Part shown: piece by piece, positions 1 to 8,126 of the stretch
Layout: each line of letters starts with the position of its first letter
How positions within the stretch are numbered: position 1 is the first letter of the stretch
Assembly: GCF_050433225.1 (NCBI RefSeq)
Contig: NZ_JBNPXQ010000003.1
Location: forward strand, 1 to 64,000
DNA: 64,000 nucleotides
Source of the DNA: Sphingomonas_D zeicaulis
Lineage (GTDB): Bacteria > Pseudomonadota > Alphaproteobacteria > Sphingomonadales > Sphingomonadaceae
Reading direction: 5' to 3'
Program-made: the position numbers and the translations under genes
Notes under the pieces: generated by a model
What the model saw: the letters and a program-made list of their open reading frames with translations, nothing else
The model's database searches: none
Told to the model about the DNA's origin: nothing

Positions 1-95
1 TCGAACAACTGGCGGAACAGATCGCTCTCACGAAAGCGGCCATGGCGGTTCTTCGAAAAGGTCGAGTGATCGGGCACGTCGCCGTCGAGACCTAG
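1..95 (-). pseudogene. Transposase fragment, downstream part of an interrupted IS
   Basis: Read on the minus strand, this stretch encodes a DUF772-type transposase segment with the motif PDHSTFSKNR. It continues off the left edge of the window. Joined to the fragment at 1595-1876 by deleting bases 96-1594, it gives an uninterrupted reading frame across WFCRLGLDGDVPDHS. It is therefore one older transposase gene split by the IS at 96-1590, and the split gene should be inactive. Confidence 0.8.
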
Positions 96-113
96 CAGGC
101 TGTTGAAGAAGTC
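96..113 (+). repeat. Left terminal inverted repeat of the IS
   Basis: CAGGCTGTTGAAGAAGTC, an exact inverted match to 1573-1590. The preceding bases 92-95 are the CTAG target duplication. Confidence 0.9.
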
Positions 114-173
114 GGTGGCGTAGCGGGCGTGGACGTGATTCACTCGCGCACGGATGTGATCTGAGGTTGCGGG

Positions 174-1268
174 ATGCGTGGAACGGACCGGCGTTCGGGA
201 GAGCTGTTCTCCTACATTGATCTGGAGGCGCGGGTGCGAGCGGATCATCCGCTTCGATCCATTCGGGCCGTTGCTGATGAGGCGCTTGGTGCGCTGTCGA
301 GCGATTTTGCGCTGCTGTATTCGGGCTTGGGCCGGCCCTCGATCGCGCCGGAGATGCTGCTTCGCGCGATGCTGCTGCAAGCCTTCTATTCGGTACGGTC
401 GGAACGGCAGCTGATGGAGCGGCTGGAGTTTGACCTCTTGTTCCGCTGGTTCGTGGGCCTTGGGGTCGACGAGCCCGTGTGGGATCACTCGACCTTCTCC
501 AAGAACCGTGACCGGCTGCTGGCTGGCGAGATCGCCGCAAAATTCCTGACCGCAATTCTCGAGCGGCACCGCGTTCGCCGGCTGCTCTCGAGCGATCATT
601 TCAGCGTCGATGGCACGCTGATCGAAGCCTGGGCTTCACTGAAGAGCTTCCGACCGCGCAATGACGACGATCGTGGTGCCGGCGGTGGCGGTGGCAGTCG
701 AAATGGGCTTGCCGACTTTCGGGGCGAGAAACGGTCGAACGACACACACGCAAGCACCACGGATCCCGATGCGATGCTCTACAAGAAGGGCCCTGGAATG
801 GAGGCGAGGCTATGCTTCATCGGCCATGGGCTCATGGAGAACCGGTCTGGTCTGCTGGTCGATGCCCGGCTCACCCGCGTCTCAGGCCATGCCGAGCGGC
901 TCGCCGCGCTCGAGATGATCGAGCCCTTTGCTGATCGGCCGCGCGCCATCACGCTGGGCGCCGATCGCGGCTATGACGCGGCGGATTTCGTTGAAGAACT
1001 CCGCACGCTCAACGTCAGGCCTCACGTCGCACAGAACGTGAGCAAGCGCCGATCTGCGATCGATGGACGCACGACCCGCCACGCGAGCTATGCGTCCAGC
1101 ATCCGGGCACGCAAACGCATTGAAGAAGCGTTCGGCTGGATCAAATCCATCGCAGGCCTGCGCAAGTCCAAGCTCCGCGGCCTTCATAAGGTCGACTGGG
1201 CCTTCACCTTTGCCGCGGCTGCTTACAATCTGATCCGGCTACCAAAGCTGCTTGGAGCGCCAGCATGA
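174..1268 (+). CDS. IS5-like DDE transposase
   Basis: A 364-residue transposase. The N-terminal DUF772 region carries GRPSI and the HSTFSKNR motif. The catalytic triad can be followed in the DDE part: the first Asp in FSVDGTLIEAW, the second in LGADRGYD, and the Glu in RIEEAFGWIKS near the C-terminus. A low-complexity Gly-rich stretch separates the first catalytic segment from the rest, as is common in IS5 relatives. The length and intact motifs suggest it is active. Its stop overlaps the ATG of the passenger gene in an ATGA, so the two are probably translated together. The start at 174 is 78 bp inside the left repeat. Confidence 0.9.
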   Translation: MRGTDRRSGELFSYIDLEARVRADHPLRSIRAVADEALGALSSDFALLYSGLGRPSIAPEMLLRAMLLQAFYSVRSERQLMERLEFDLLFRWFVGLGVDEPVWDHSTFSKNRDRLLAGEIAAKFLTAILERHRVRRLLSSDHFSVDGTLIEAWASLKSFRPRNDDDRGAGGGGGSRNGLADFRGEKRSNDTHASTTDPDAMLYKKGPGMEARLCFIGHGLMENRSGLLVDARLTRVSGHAERLAALEMIEPFADRPRAITLGADRGYDAADFVEELRTLNVRPHVAQNVSKRRSAIDGRTTRHASYASSIRARKRIEEAFGWIKSIAGLRKSKLRGLHKVDWAFTFAAAAYNLIRLPKLLGAPA

Positions 1269-1594
1269 GCGTCACTGGCAAATGGCGCATCGTCGAGATG
1301 CCTGGCTTCCCGGCCGACTATCCGGATCTCGTCGAGCCAGCCTATATACAGTTCGAGAAGCAAGGTGGCGAGTTCGCCTTCGGTGCCTGCACTGGTCACA
1401 TCTGGGAAGCCAGCACCACAGAAGCCACCAGCATCGACTTCTCGTGGGATGGCAGCGACGAGATGGACGAGGTCTGCGGCGATGGAGACGCCGAACTCCA
1501 GCCAGACGGCTCACTCCATGGCGGAATCCGTTACCGGCACGGCGACGATCTATCTTTCATCGCTCGAAAATGGACTTCTTCAACAGCCTGCTAG
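1265..1594 (+). CDS. IS passenger protein of unknown function
   Basis: A 109-residue protein, translationally coupled to the transposase by an ATGA overlap. It is acidic and shows WRIVEM, GGEFAFGACTGHI, SWDGSDEMDEV and RYRHGDDLSF. This pattern resembles a family of small free-standing bacterial proteins of unknown function. I recall that family from memory and have no name for it. The last residues are encoded by the right inverted repeat. The stop codon TAG (1592-1594) lies in the target duplication just outside the element, so the target CTAG supplies the stop. It is not a transposase subunit by any motif I can see. Confidence 0.75.
   Translation: MSVTGKWRIVEMPGFPADYPDLVEPAYIQFEKQGGEFAFGACTGHIWEASTTEATSIDFSWDGSDEMDEVCGDGDAELQPDGSLHGGIRYRHGDDLSFIARKWTSSTAC
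1573..1590 (-). repeat. Right terminal inverted repeat of the IS
   Basis: GACTTCTTCAACAGCCTG, the inverted copy of 96-113, followed directly by the CTAG target duplication at 1591-1594. It also encodes the last codons of the passenger gene. Confidence 0.9.
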
Positions 1595-1876
1595 GCGGCA
1601 GAACCAGCGGTACGCCAGATTGAGATGCACCTCCTCGCACAGGCGTCGCTCCGACCTGATGCCGAAGCAGTACCCCACGATCAGCATCCGCAGCGTCAGT
1701 TCAGGGTCGATCGAAGGGCGTCCGATCGCGCTGTAGAAACCGCGCAAGTGCTCGCGCATGTCCGACAGGTCCACGAACCGGTCGATCGCCCGTAGCAGAT
1801 GATCGGCAGGAACGTGCCGATCCAGGCTGAACTCGTAGAACAGGGCCTCCTGCGCCACCCGGCGCTCGCCCATCAT
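1595..1876 (-). pseudogene. Transposase fragment, N-terminal part of an interrupted IS
   Basis: This minus-strand frame starts MMGERRVAQEALFYEF and runs through DUF772 features (GRPSIDPELTLRML, RSERRLCEEV, YRWFCRL). It then hits the CTAG target site at 1591-1594 where the younger IS entered. Its continuation is at 1-91. It is a related but different transposase from that of the inserted element. The gene is split and presumably dead. Confidence 0.85.
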
Positions 1877-1935
1877 CGCTTGGCGTCCTTCTGCATCTCG
1901 ATGCTGAATCAGACACTCACCCCGAGTGCAAGGCC

Positions 1936-1953
1936 GACTTTTTCAACGGCATC
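1936..1953. repeat. Probable terminal repeat of the older IS
   Basis: GACTTTTTCAACGGCATC resembles the terminal repeat of the younger element (GACTTCTTCAACAGCCTG) and lies about 60 bp upstream of the older transposase start, where an IS end is expected. The partner end is outside the window, so this is an inference. Confidence 0.45.
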
Positions 1954-2000
1954 TCCCAAATGTAGACATTCTCATTGAGGCTTGAGATTACACATGCGCC

Positions 2001-2819
2001 TCATTGAACCAGCGACCGGCTGAAGTCTATGAGGCGGCGACCAAACGCTTGGTGCGCTGAAGCCGGGGAATTTTCGATCCCCAAAAGTTCTTCTCGATGA
2101 ACCTGATCACCGTATTGATCGAACGTGTCTGCGGCCCGCTTACGCGCGGCCCCAACCAGATCCTGGTTTGCAGCTTCAGCGCGTGCAAAGCCGATTTCAT
2201 CTGGAACAATACCGTGAGTTCGTGTGACCCAACCATATTCGCTTTGCCAGACATGTCGGGAACGCGCTTCCCACTGTTCAAAGGCCGCATCGGCAGCGTC
2301 CTTTACTTCAGCTCGCGTCCAGCCGTTGATGGTCATCAAGTGCCGCGTGACCTCCTCCTCGCGACCATCAACGAGTGACTTGCCCCAATGCCGAACGTGA
2401 TGGCAGTCCGGACAGAGCGCGACGACGCCCTTGAGTGTCTGGATATGCCGATCATCATCGTATTCCCAGGCTTCGTCTGCCTCCACGGGCCATCGCGGCC
2501 CCCGCCCCCCGCACACTCGACAGCGATTTCCAGCTCGAGCGTAAGCCCCCCGCCGAACGACATCCCATTGATCCTTTGGGAGTACAGAACGAAGATTTTT
2601 CCCCCAGAGCGTCTGCGGCACCATCCAGGGGCGGATATACGGCAACATCAGATCTCGCCGGTAAATCCGCGGCACGAAGGGCCGCAACCTGAAATACGCG
2701 TTACTGGTCAGCAAGCCTGCGTCGCACGCCCAAAATCTTTCCTCAACATTCCAGCGAGCTCCTGCGCGACGCGCTTCATCCTTGCGCTCGAACGGCACAC
2801 ACAGAGGTACGAGCTTCAT
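2001..2819 (-). CDS. DUF5710 / HNH-type zinc-binding protein
   Basis: A 272-residue protein. Residues 1-45 (VPFERKDEARRAGARWN, followed by FWACD) look like the short DUF5710 domain found next to primase or DNA-processing modules of mobile elements. The middle carries a zinc-binding HNH-like core: CRVCGG, then EADEAWEYDD, then LCPDCHHVRHWG, giving two CxxC pairs plus His. The family suggests a nucleic-acid-binding or nicking role in an integrative element, but no activity can be claimed. The gene stands alone, between the IS remnants and a frameshifted DUF2285 gene. Confidence 0.65.
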   Translation of the reverse strand: MKLVPLCVPFERKDEARRAGARWNVEERFWACDAGLLTSNAYFRLRPFVPRIYRRDLMLPYIRPWMVPQTLWGKNLRSVLPKDQWDVVRRGAYARAGNRCRVCGGRGPRWPVEADEAWEYDDDRHIQTLKGVVALCPDCHHVRHWGKSLVDGREEEVTRHLMTINGWTRAEVKDAADAAFEQWEARSRHVWQSEYGWVTRTHGIVPDEIGFARAEAANQDLVGAARKRAADTFDQYGDQVHREELLGIENSPASAHQAFGRRLIDFSRSLVQ

Positions 2820-2945
2820 TCAGACGAGGTCGCTCATTGTTGATCCGAACATCAATGCAGCTTCGTTTGGCCTTCTAACGGGCGATGATCACCGGCGGCA
2901 ATGATCGAACCGCAATTTCAGCATCGATCGGACGCGAAGATCACA

Positions 2946-3699
2946 TCAGTGGTCGGGCAATAACCTCCAACCCCCTGCTGCCATTTGACGCGCGTCGTGA
3001 ACGAGGCGCCTGACGCGCGACTTCAGAAAATCACTGCCCTCCCCCCAACTGTCGCGGACCATACGCGGTCCGAACAGCGCTATTGCAATGTCGCGATGGC
3101 TCGCTCCGGACGCGCGCGCATCATGCACGCGAAGCAGTCTGCACCAGCGCGGCATCCTCTGTTCCTTCAGGAAAAAGGCTGCGCGGAACCTTCCACGCCG
3201 CCAGAGAGCGTCGAGCTGGTCGAGCGCCGGGAGAACTGACCCCAGACCGCCGAGTCCGGACACCCGCAGGCCGATGCCAATCGGACCGCGTGGCCAGCAG
3301 CGACCGTCCAGATCGATCCGCAGCCGCCGGTGTTTCTGGACAATCGCGATCGGCATGATCGATGTGCTGATCACTCCGTAACCGCAGCCATCGATGGCTG
3401 CAGGATCGATCGCCTCCGCACTACCGACAACCTGCGTCGCCGTGATCACCGTTGGATCGACCGCACGCGACCAGAGGAGGCGGGCGGAGCGGGCATCCCG
3501 CTCCGGCGCCTCGGCGAAAGTGAAGCCCCCACGCAGCAGCATCCGCGGCCGGCCAAAGCCGGGAGAAGGCCCCATCCGATTCGATCCGCACTTGAGGCTG
3601 CTGCTTGTGCCACGCGCGATATTGTGGATCGCGCCGCAACCATTCCCACATCAGCCCTGGCCGATCGACCACCTCGAGTGCCAGATAGCGCTCGGGCAT
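2946..3699 (-). pseudogene. DUF6499-DUF2285 regulator-like gene, frameshifted
   Basis: The upstream frame (start near 3699, MPERYLAL) encodes WEWLRRDPQYRAWHKQQP and ends its homology at AAWGLHF. A second frame then continues as AEAPERDARSARLLWSRAVDP and ends in a typical DUF2285 C-terminus with HRDIAIALFGP and LVHDARQMAAGGWRLL. The two halves join if one extra C is skipped near 3522. This is a decayed gene, a sequencing error, or less likely a slippage site. The family is common on conjugative and integrative elements and is annotated as DNA-binding. Confidence 0.7.
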
Positions 3700-3926
3700 C
3701 GACCAGTCTTCGGCCGCGATCAGTTCGCTGCCGATCGCCACTGCCGGATCTCAGTCATGACGCGCTGCCGCGGATCGGGTTGAACACGCACCGCTCCTTT
3801 CATCACGGGTGATGATCATCGGTCGGGCAGTTGGGATTTTCGATATGCCCCAAAGGAGGCATTGGTCTCATCGCCAGCTCGGGGCTTGATCGGGCTTTCG
3901 CCCGCCTTGACTGGATCCGAGATGCG

Positions 3927-4676
3927 TCACATCGGGACGTGTCGGCCGATCGATCCGTCGCGAAGCGCCGCCACGATAAGCTGAGTCCGCCGGGCCACGC
4001 CGTAGCGACCGCGTGCAGCGTTCATATACTTGGTCACCGTTTCTTCACTGAGACCCAGGATCCGGCCGATCTCCCAGTCCGTCTTGCCCTCGGCCGCCAA
4101 CTCGACACATTGGATCTGCCGGCGCGTCAGTTTTGTCCGGATCGAGCTCCGCATCGGCCCGCGCAGCCTGAGCGCCGTGGAATAGGCCGCGACTGCAAGA
4201 CATTGCGCAGCGATCAGGCACTGCCGCGATATGCCCGTGTCCGGACTCGACACGACCAGCGAGAGGCTGGCGGCAGGTTCACCTGGTGCGTGGAGCGGCA
4301 CCGTCAATCCCGCGCCAAGACCAGCCGACTGTGCTTCTGCCAGCAAGGTCAGTTGGCGATCGCTCGGACGTAACCGCCGCATGACATCTGACCAGAGGAA
4401 GGCTGATGATGTTTGGCTTGCCAGCTGCTGGATCGGATCCCATCGGTGCAGGCCGTCCGCGCGAAACCGCTTGCCCCATTCCCGCGGATAATTCTGAAGC
4501 GAGACGAATCCGTTGGGTTTCCGCACGAGATCCCCGTGGTGGGTCAGTGCGAAGAATTCGAAGCCCAGGCTGCGAACCGTCGACGCAAGCAGCTGCTCCA
4601 GGGACCCCGGCTCTCTGACGAGCGCGCTGCGCTCGACGAACTCTGAAACCACGGAAAGCGCATAGGATTGCGGCAT
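3927..4676 (-). CDS. LuxR-family quorum-sensing regulator
   Basis: 249 residues from the ATG at 4676, which has a GAGG seven bases upstream. A longer in-frame start at 4832 would run the gene through AT-rich, promoter-like DNA. The N-terminal autoinducer-binding domain shows NYPREWGKRF, WDPIQQLA and FLWSDV, matching the conserved Tyr/Trp/Asp pocket of AHL-binding LuxR proteins. The C-terminal HTH has TRRQIQCVELAAEGKTDWEI and LSEETVTKYM. It is divergent from a second luxR and close to luxI, so it probably senses an acyl-homoserine lactone. Which of the two regulators is the cognate receptor cannot be told. Confidence 0.88.
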   Translation of the reverse strand: MPQSYALSVVSEFVERSALVREPGSLEQLLASTVRSLGFEFFALTHHGDLVRKPNGFVSLQNYPREWGKRFRADGLHRWDPIQQLASQTSSAFLWSDVMRRLRPSDRQLTLLAEAQSAGLGAGLTVPLHAPGEPAASLSLVVSSPDTGISRQCLIAAQCLAVAAYSTALRLRGPMRSSIRTKLTRRQIQCVELAAEGKTDWEIGRILGLSEETVTKYMNAARGRYGVARRTQLIVAALRDGSIGRHVPM

Positions 4677-4824
4677 TTGCAGCCTCGAATCGCATCGTAT
4701 TGCGTAATCCTGCGCTGTTTCTAATGCGATATTTCGAACCATCTCGGACGCCTCGAACGCGGAAAGAATCAAATTATATGAACAATATAGTTGAAATATA
4801 TTGCGAGTGGACATTAGACCGTCA

Positions 4825-4842
4825 CCAACCATCGTCGGTTGG
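4825..4842. promoter_or_regulatory. Palindrome between divergent luxR genes, possible lux-type box
   Basis: CCAACC-ATCGTC-GGTTGG, a perfect 6-bp inverted repeat with a 6-bp spacer, total 18 bp. The size and symmetry match operators of LuxR-type dimers, and it lies between the two divergent luxR genes, upstream of the preferred start of the leftward one. The sequence itself does not match the classic lux box consensus. Function is inferred. Confidence 0.4.
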
Positions 4843-4979
4843 CAGATGCCGTATTTGAGGATGGACGATCCGCGGACGGCATGCGGCGGTGCTTGAGAGA
4901 TCGCTTCATCCGATGGAGGAAAGGCGGCAGCGGCGACCCTGCGTATTAAGAGCGTAATCGACGAAGCTGAAATTCACGA

Positions 4980-5768
4980 ATGCCAGAATGGGCTTCGGTC
5001 AGCGATTTTTCGCGTAAGGTAGGGCAGATCAAGACGTGGCGCGGTCTTGAAGATGCGCTTCGACAGGCGTGCGGAGAGATGGGCATCCGCTATTTCGCGC
5101 TCAGCCAGCATGTCGACTTCTCGCGCACGCCATCGGGCGTTCGCCTCCACAATTATCCCGCCGGTTGGCAGGACTGGTACGACGCGCATGGGCTCGGCCT
5201 GAGCGACCCCGTCCACCGGGCAAGCTATCGGACTGGTCGCAGTTTCCTGTGGCGGGATATTCCCCACCTCCTCTCCTTGACGCGAAAGGACCGCGCCTTG
5301 TTGCGGCGCAGCCGCGAAGCGGGTTTCGGCGAGGGCGTGACGGTCCCCCATCATCTCCCAGGCGCGCTGTGCGGTTCATGCACCTTTGTCACGCACGCCG
5401 GTTTTTCGCTGCCTGATGGCGCGCTCGAATGGACCCAGATGATCGGCGCATTCGCCTTCGACACCGCACGCCGCATCGGTGAGCACTCAACGCCCCCTCC
5501 CCCGCGGATCAGCGATCGTCAGCGCGAGTGCGTCGTTCTGGGAGGACGCGGCATGACCAACCGCGCGATCGCCAAGCGTCTGGGCATCGCAGAGCACTCG
5601 GTGAACGAGCATCTTCGCGAGGCCCGCCAGAAGCTTGGCGTCAGCACGAAAGCCGAACTCGCCGTCAGGTTGCTCGGCTACGGCCTGATTTGCATCGACG
5701 ATCTCTGGCAGCGACAGGAGCTGGAGTCGCGCGCCAATCGGGTCCGGATGCTCGGCTTTTCTCCCTAG
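4980..5768 (+). CDS. LuxR-family quorum-sensing regulator
   Basis: 262 residues. The autoinducer-binding domain shows NYPAGWQDWYDAHGL, LSDPVHRAS and FLWRDI, that is, the conserved Trp, Tyr, Asp and Trp of the AHL pocket. The HTH at about 180-240 has RISDRQRECVVLGGRGMTNR and IAEHSVNEHLREAR. It ends 66 bp upstream of luxI on the same strand, so it is the more likely cognate regulator and may share its transcript. No clear ribosome-binding site precedes the start. Confidence 0.9.
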   Translation: MPEWASVSDFSRKVGQIKTWRGLEDALRQACGEMGIRYFALSQHVDFSRTPSGVRLHNYPAGWQDWYDAHGLGLSDPVHRASYRTGRSFLWRDIPHLLSLTRKDRALLRRSREAGFGEGVTVPHHLPGALCGSCTFVTHAGFSLPDGALEWTQMIGAFAFDTARRIGEHSTPPPPRISDRQRECVVLGGRGMTNRAIAKRLGIAEHSVNEHLREARQKLGVSTKAELAVRLLGYGLICIDDLWQRQELESRANRVRMLGFSP

Positions 5769-5834
5769 AACAAGGGATGCTACGACGACGCGCACCCTGA
5801 TCAGATCAAGCCTCTTCACATGCGGAGGTTTGTC

Positions 5835-6446
5835 ATGATCCACGTCATACAGGGCGCCAGCAATCCCGCGGGCCGCGTGCTGCCGGCGATGTTCGAGGCG
5901 CGAAAGGCGGTCTTCGTCGATCTGCTCGGCTGGGACGTGCCCGTCATTAACGATCGGTTCGAGGTTGATCAGTTCGACGACGCCCGAGCCGTCTATATCG
6001 TCGTCACCGACGACGAAGGCCGCCATCGCGCTTCGGCTCGCCTGCTTGAAACGACGAAGCCGCATATCCTCGACACGCTGTTTCCGGATCTCAGCGACAT
6101 GCCGCCGCCACGCGGCGAAACGGTGCGCGAAATCACGCGCTTCTGCCTGGATCGCGACCTGACCGCGGCCGAGCGCCGGAGCGCGCGCAACGAACTGGTG
6201 CTGGCGTTCGCCTATCACGCGCAGGAGGTGGGTATCACCACATACACCGGAGTCGCCGACCTGAACTGGTTCCGGCAGATTGTCGATTTCGGCTGGCGGT
6301 GCCAACCGCTTGGCACACCGAAACAGCACGGCTCGACCCGCCTCACCGCCATGGCGATCTCGATCGATGCCGACACGCTGCGGCTCCTGGGCGAGGCCGG
6401 GATCTCTGTCCGCTGCCCCGTTCGCCTGAGCGCCATCGCCGCATAA
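5835..6446 (+). CDS. LuxI-type acyl-homoserine-lactone synthase
   Basis: 203 residues. This family makes acyl-homoserine lactone signals from S-adenosylmethionine and acyl-ACP. The N-terminus has the conserved pattern FEARKAVFVDLLGWDVP (Arg, Phe and Trp of the SAM-binding part), then DQFDDARAVYIVV, and the core has REITRFCLDRD (conserved Glu and Arg). The start at 5835 is chosen because GGAGG at 5824-5828 sits seven bases upstream; an ATG at 5820 precedes that site. It is followed after 14 bp by phyH. The acyl chain specificity cannot be read from sequence. Confidence 0.92.
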   Translation: MIHVIQGASNPAGRVLPAMFEARKAVFVDLLGWDVPVINDRFEVDQFDDARAVYIVVTDDEGRHRASARLLETTKPHILDTLFPDLSDMPPPRGETVREITRFCLDRDLTAAERRSARNELVLAFAYHAQEVGITTYTGVADLNWFRQIVDFGWRCQPLGTPKQHGSTRLTAMAISIDADTLRLLGEAGISVRCPVRLSAIAA

Positions 6447-6460
6447 AGGGAGTTGCCGTC

Positions 6461-7375
6461 ATGCCGCTATCCACCGTCACCGCGACAGCCGACACCGATC
6501 TGGTTTCGATCTGGAGCAGTCAATTGGCCGCGGAAGGCTATTGCATCATTCGCGATCTCGTCCCGACCGACAACATTGCAGCGCTCGACCGCCAGGTCAT
6601 GGAAAGGTTCACGGCGACGCCCTATTGCCAGGGAGATTTCTACGGAACCCGCACCAAGCGCTTCGGTCGTCTTCTCCTGCAGGCGCCGGCTACAGCCGCG
6701 CTCGTCCAGCACCCCCTGATCGTAGCCATCGCAGAGCAACTGCTCGGCGATTATTGCGACAGGATCCAGCTGAACCTGACCCAGGCAATCGAGATCCATC
6801 CGCTTGAGATCGCACAGGCACCGCATCGCGATCAGGACATGTGGGCGGGAGAAAAGGGCCGGATGGAATATCTGCTTAACGTCATGTGGCCGCTGACGCC
6901 GTTTCGTGAGGAAAATGGCGCGACGCAGATCTGGCCGCGCTCACACGGACCGGCGGCGCTCGATCCCAGTCCAGTCACCCCCGCCATCGCGGCTGAGTGC
7001 GAGCCCGGCGACGCGATCCTGTTCCTCGGGTCCACCCTCCATTGCGGCGGCGCCAATCGTACCGCGAGGCCGCGTCGCTCGATCGTGACCGGCTATTCTC
7101 TCGGCTGGCTCAAGACCTATGAGAACCAGTTTCTCGCCTATCCGCCGAACATCGCGCGCGGCTTCGGCGAAGCCCTTTCCGATCTCGTCGGCTACCGGCA
7201 GCACCGGCCCAACCTTGGCAATTTCGAGGGACAGTGCCCCTCGCGGCTGCTCGGGCCGGACGCACCCGAACATCTCGCAGCGATTGATGCGTTGCGCCCC
7301 GATCAGGCGATGATGGTCGGCGCACACGCAGCGCAGCAGCGAACCGCAAGCCATGGACATCCGTCGTCGTCATGA
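6461..7375 (+). CDS. Phytanoyl-CoA dioxygenase (PhyH) family oxygenase
   Basis: 304 residues from the ATG at 6461, preceded by AAAGGGAG. A long open frame upstream (from 6299) lies inside luxI and is rejected. The Fe(II)/2-oxoglutarate oxygenase signature is visible: HRDQDMW (HxD) and a distal LHCGGANRT His with an Arg-rich segment RPRRS for 2-oxoglutarate. The family hydroxylates varied small molecules. A phyH gene next to luxI is a recurring arrangement in sphingomonads, but its substrate is unknown. Here it also stands just upstream of a peptide cluster, so the substrate might be a signal, a lipid or the peptide. Confidence 0.85.
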   Translation: MPLSTVTATADTDLVSIWSSQLAAEGYCIIRDLVPTDNIAALDRQVMERFTATPYCQGDFYGTRTKRFGRLLLQAPATAALVQHPLIVAIAEQLLGDYCDRIQLNLTQAIEIHPLEIAQAPHRDQDMWAGEKGRMEYLLNVMWPLTPFREENGATQIWPRSHGPAALDPSPVTPAIAAECEPGDAILFLGSTLHCGGANRTARPRRSIVTGYSLGWLKTYENQFLAYPPNIARGFGEALSDLVGYRQHRPNLGNFEGQCPSRLLGPDAPEHLAAIDALRPDQAMMVGAHAAQQRTASHGHPSSS

Positions 7376-8013
7376 ATGCCGCACTGATGATGGAGCGCAT
7401 CTATGACACGCTCAAGCAGCAGATCATGCAAGGCGACCTGCCGCCGGGCATCAGGCTCGATCCATCGCGACTGGCAAGCAAGCTCCACGCAAGCGTGACG
7501 CCCATCCGTGACGCATTGCATCGCTTGACGGGGGAGCGCATCGTCCAGGCTTGGCCGCAGGAGGGGTTCCATGCGCCATTGCTCTCGGAACCGGCGTTGC
7601 GCGATCTTTATGCGTGGCATGGTGAGATTCTCGCCAAGATCCTGAGGACGTCGATCTCCCACCAACTGATCGACACCGTTGGCATGGATGCCGCAGCGAT
7701 CGCGATGGAACGCCGCTCAGGGCTAGAGACAAGCAGGGCGCTGTTCCGGGACATCGCATCGCGATCGCACAATCTCGAACACCGCCACGTTCTCCAGAAT
7801 ACCGCCGAGCGACTGGCCTGTGCCCGGCTGAAAGAAGAGCCACTGATCGAGGATGCGGCGGAAGAGGCGCAGTTGCTTATTCGCTCCTGGCGCGAAGGTG
7901 ATATCAGGCGCCTGCGGCGGCTGATTGAGGTTTACCATCGGCGCAGGATCCGCCTGGTACCCGCCATCGCTGCTGCGCTCAGGCGTGACGCAGCAGACCT
8001 CAGGAGCGCATGA
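7372..8013 (+). CDS. GntR-family transcriptional regulator
   Basis: 213 residues. The N-terminal winged helix is typical of GntR/FadR: RIYDTLKQQIMQGDLPPG, LASKLHASVTPIRDALHRL and GFHAP. The remainder is helical, as in an FCD-like effector domain, but its metal/ligand His residues are not obvious. The start codon overlaps the phyH stop (ATGA), so luxI, phyH and gntR look like one operon. It lies 113 bp upstream of the lasso precursor and is a candidate local regulator of it. Confidence 0.85.
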   Translation: MNAALMMERIYDTLKQQIMQGDLPPGIRLDPSRLASKLHASVTPIRDALHRLTGERIVQAWPQEGFHAPLLSEPALRDLYAWHGEILAKILRTSISHQLIDTVGMDAAAIAMERRSGLETSRALFRDIASRSHNLEHRHVLQNTAERLACARLKEEPLIEDAAEEAQLLIRSWREGDIRRLRRLIEVYHRRRIRLVPAIAAALRRDAADLRSA

Positions 8014-8126
8014 AAGGGCGAACAGATTATATTCGTCTAATTCAATCCGTATAAAATACTTATATGACGAAGACCTCCTAGACTGATCGAGCCGCAATAA
8101 CGCGGCTCGATGATGGAGACACTTGT
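8014..8126 (+). promoter_or_regulatory. Leader region of the lasso precursor with hairpin
   Basis: An AT-rich promoter-like stretch (TATAAAAT at 8050-8057) is followed by a perfect 10-bp hairpin, ATCGAGCCGC (8086-8095), loop AATAAC, complement at 8102-8111. The hairpin ends three bases before the Shine-Dalgarno GGAG (8115-8118), which is eight bases from the precursor ATG. It could protect the 5' end of the mRNA or influence ribosome access. No clear -35 element was seen. Confidence 0.55.

Larger units (their letters stand above)
96..1590 (+). mobile_element. IS5-family-like insertion sequence with passenger gene
   Basis: This is a complete element of 1495 bp. Its ends are perfect 18-bp inverted repeats, CAGGCTGTTGAAGAAGTC at 96-113 and its complement at 1573-1590. 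It is flanked by a 4-bp target duplication, CTAG, at 92-95 and 1591-1594. Inside are a DDE transposase (174-1268) and a coupled second gene (1265-1594). The 4-bp CTAG duplication and DUF772/DDE transposase point to IS5, but no IS database was searched. The insertion interrupts an older transposase on the minus strand, and removing it restores that frame exactly, which confirms the boundaries. Confidence 0.9.

Noticed and set aside
8014..8126. A possible second lasso precursor upstream of the first
   Set aside because: All frames were read for a GxxxT-x-G leader end and a ring-closing acid; none is present.
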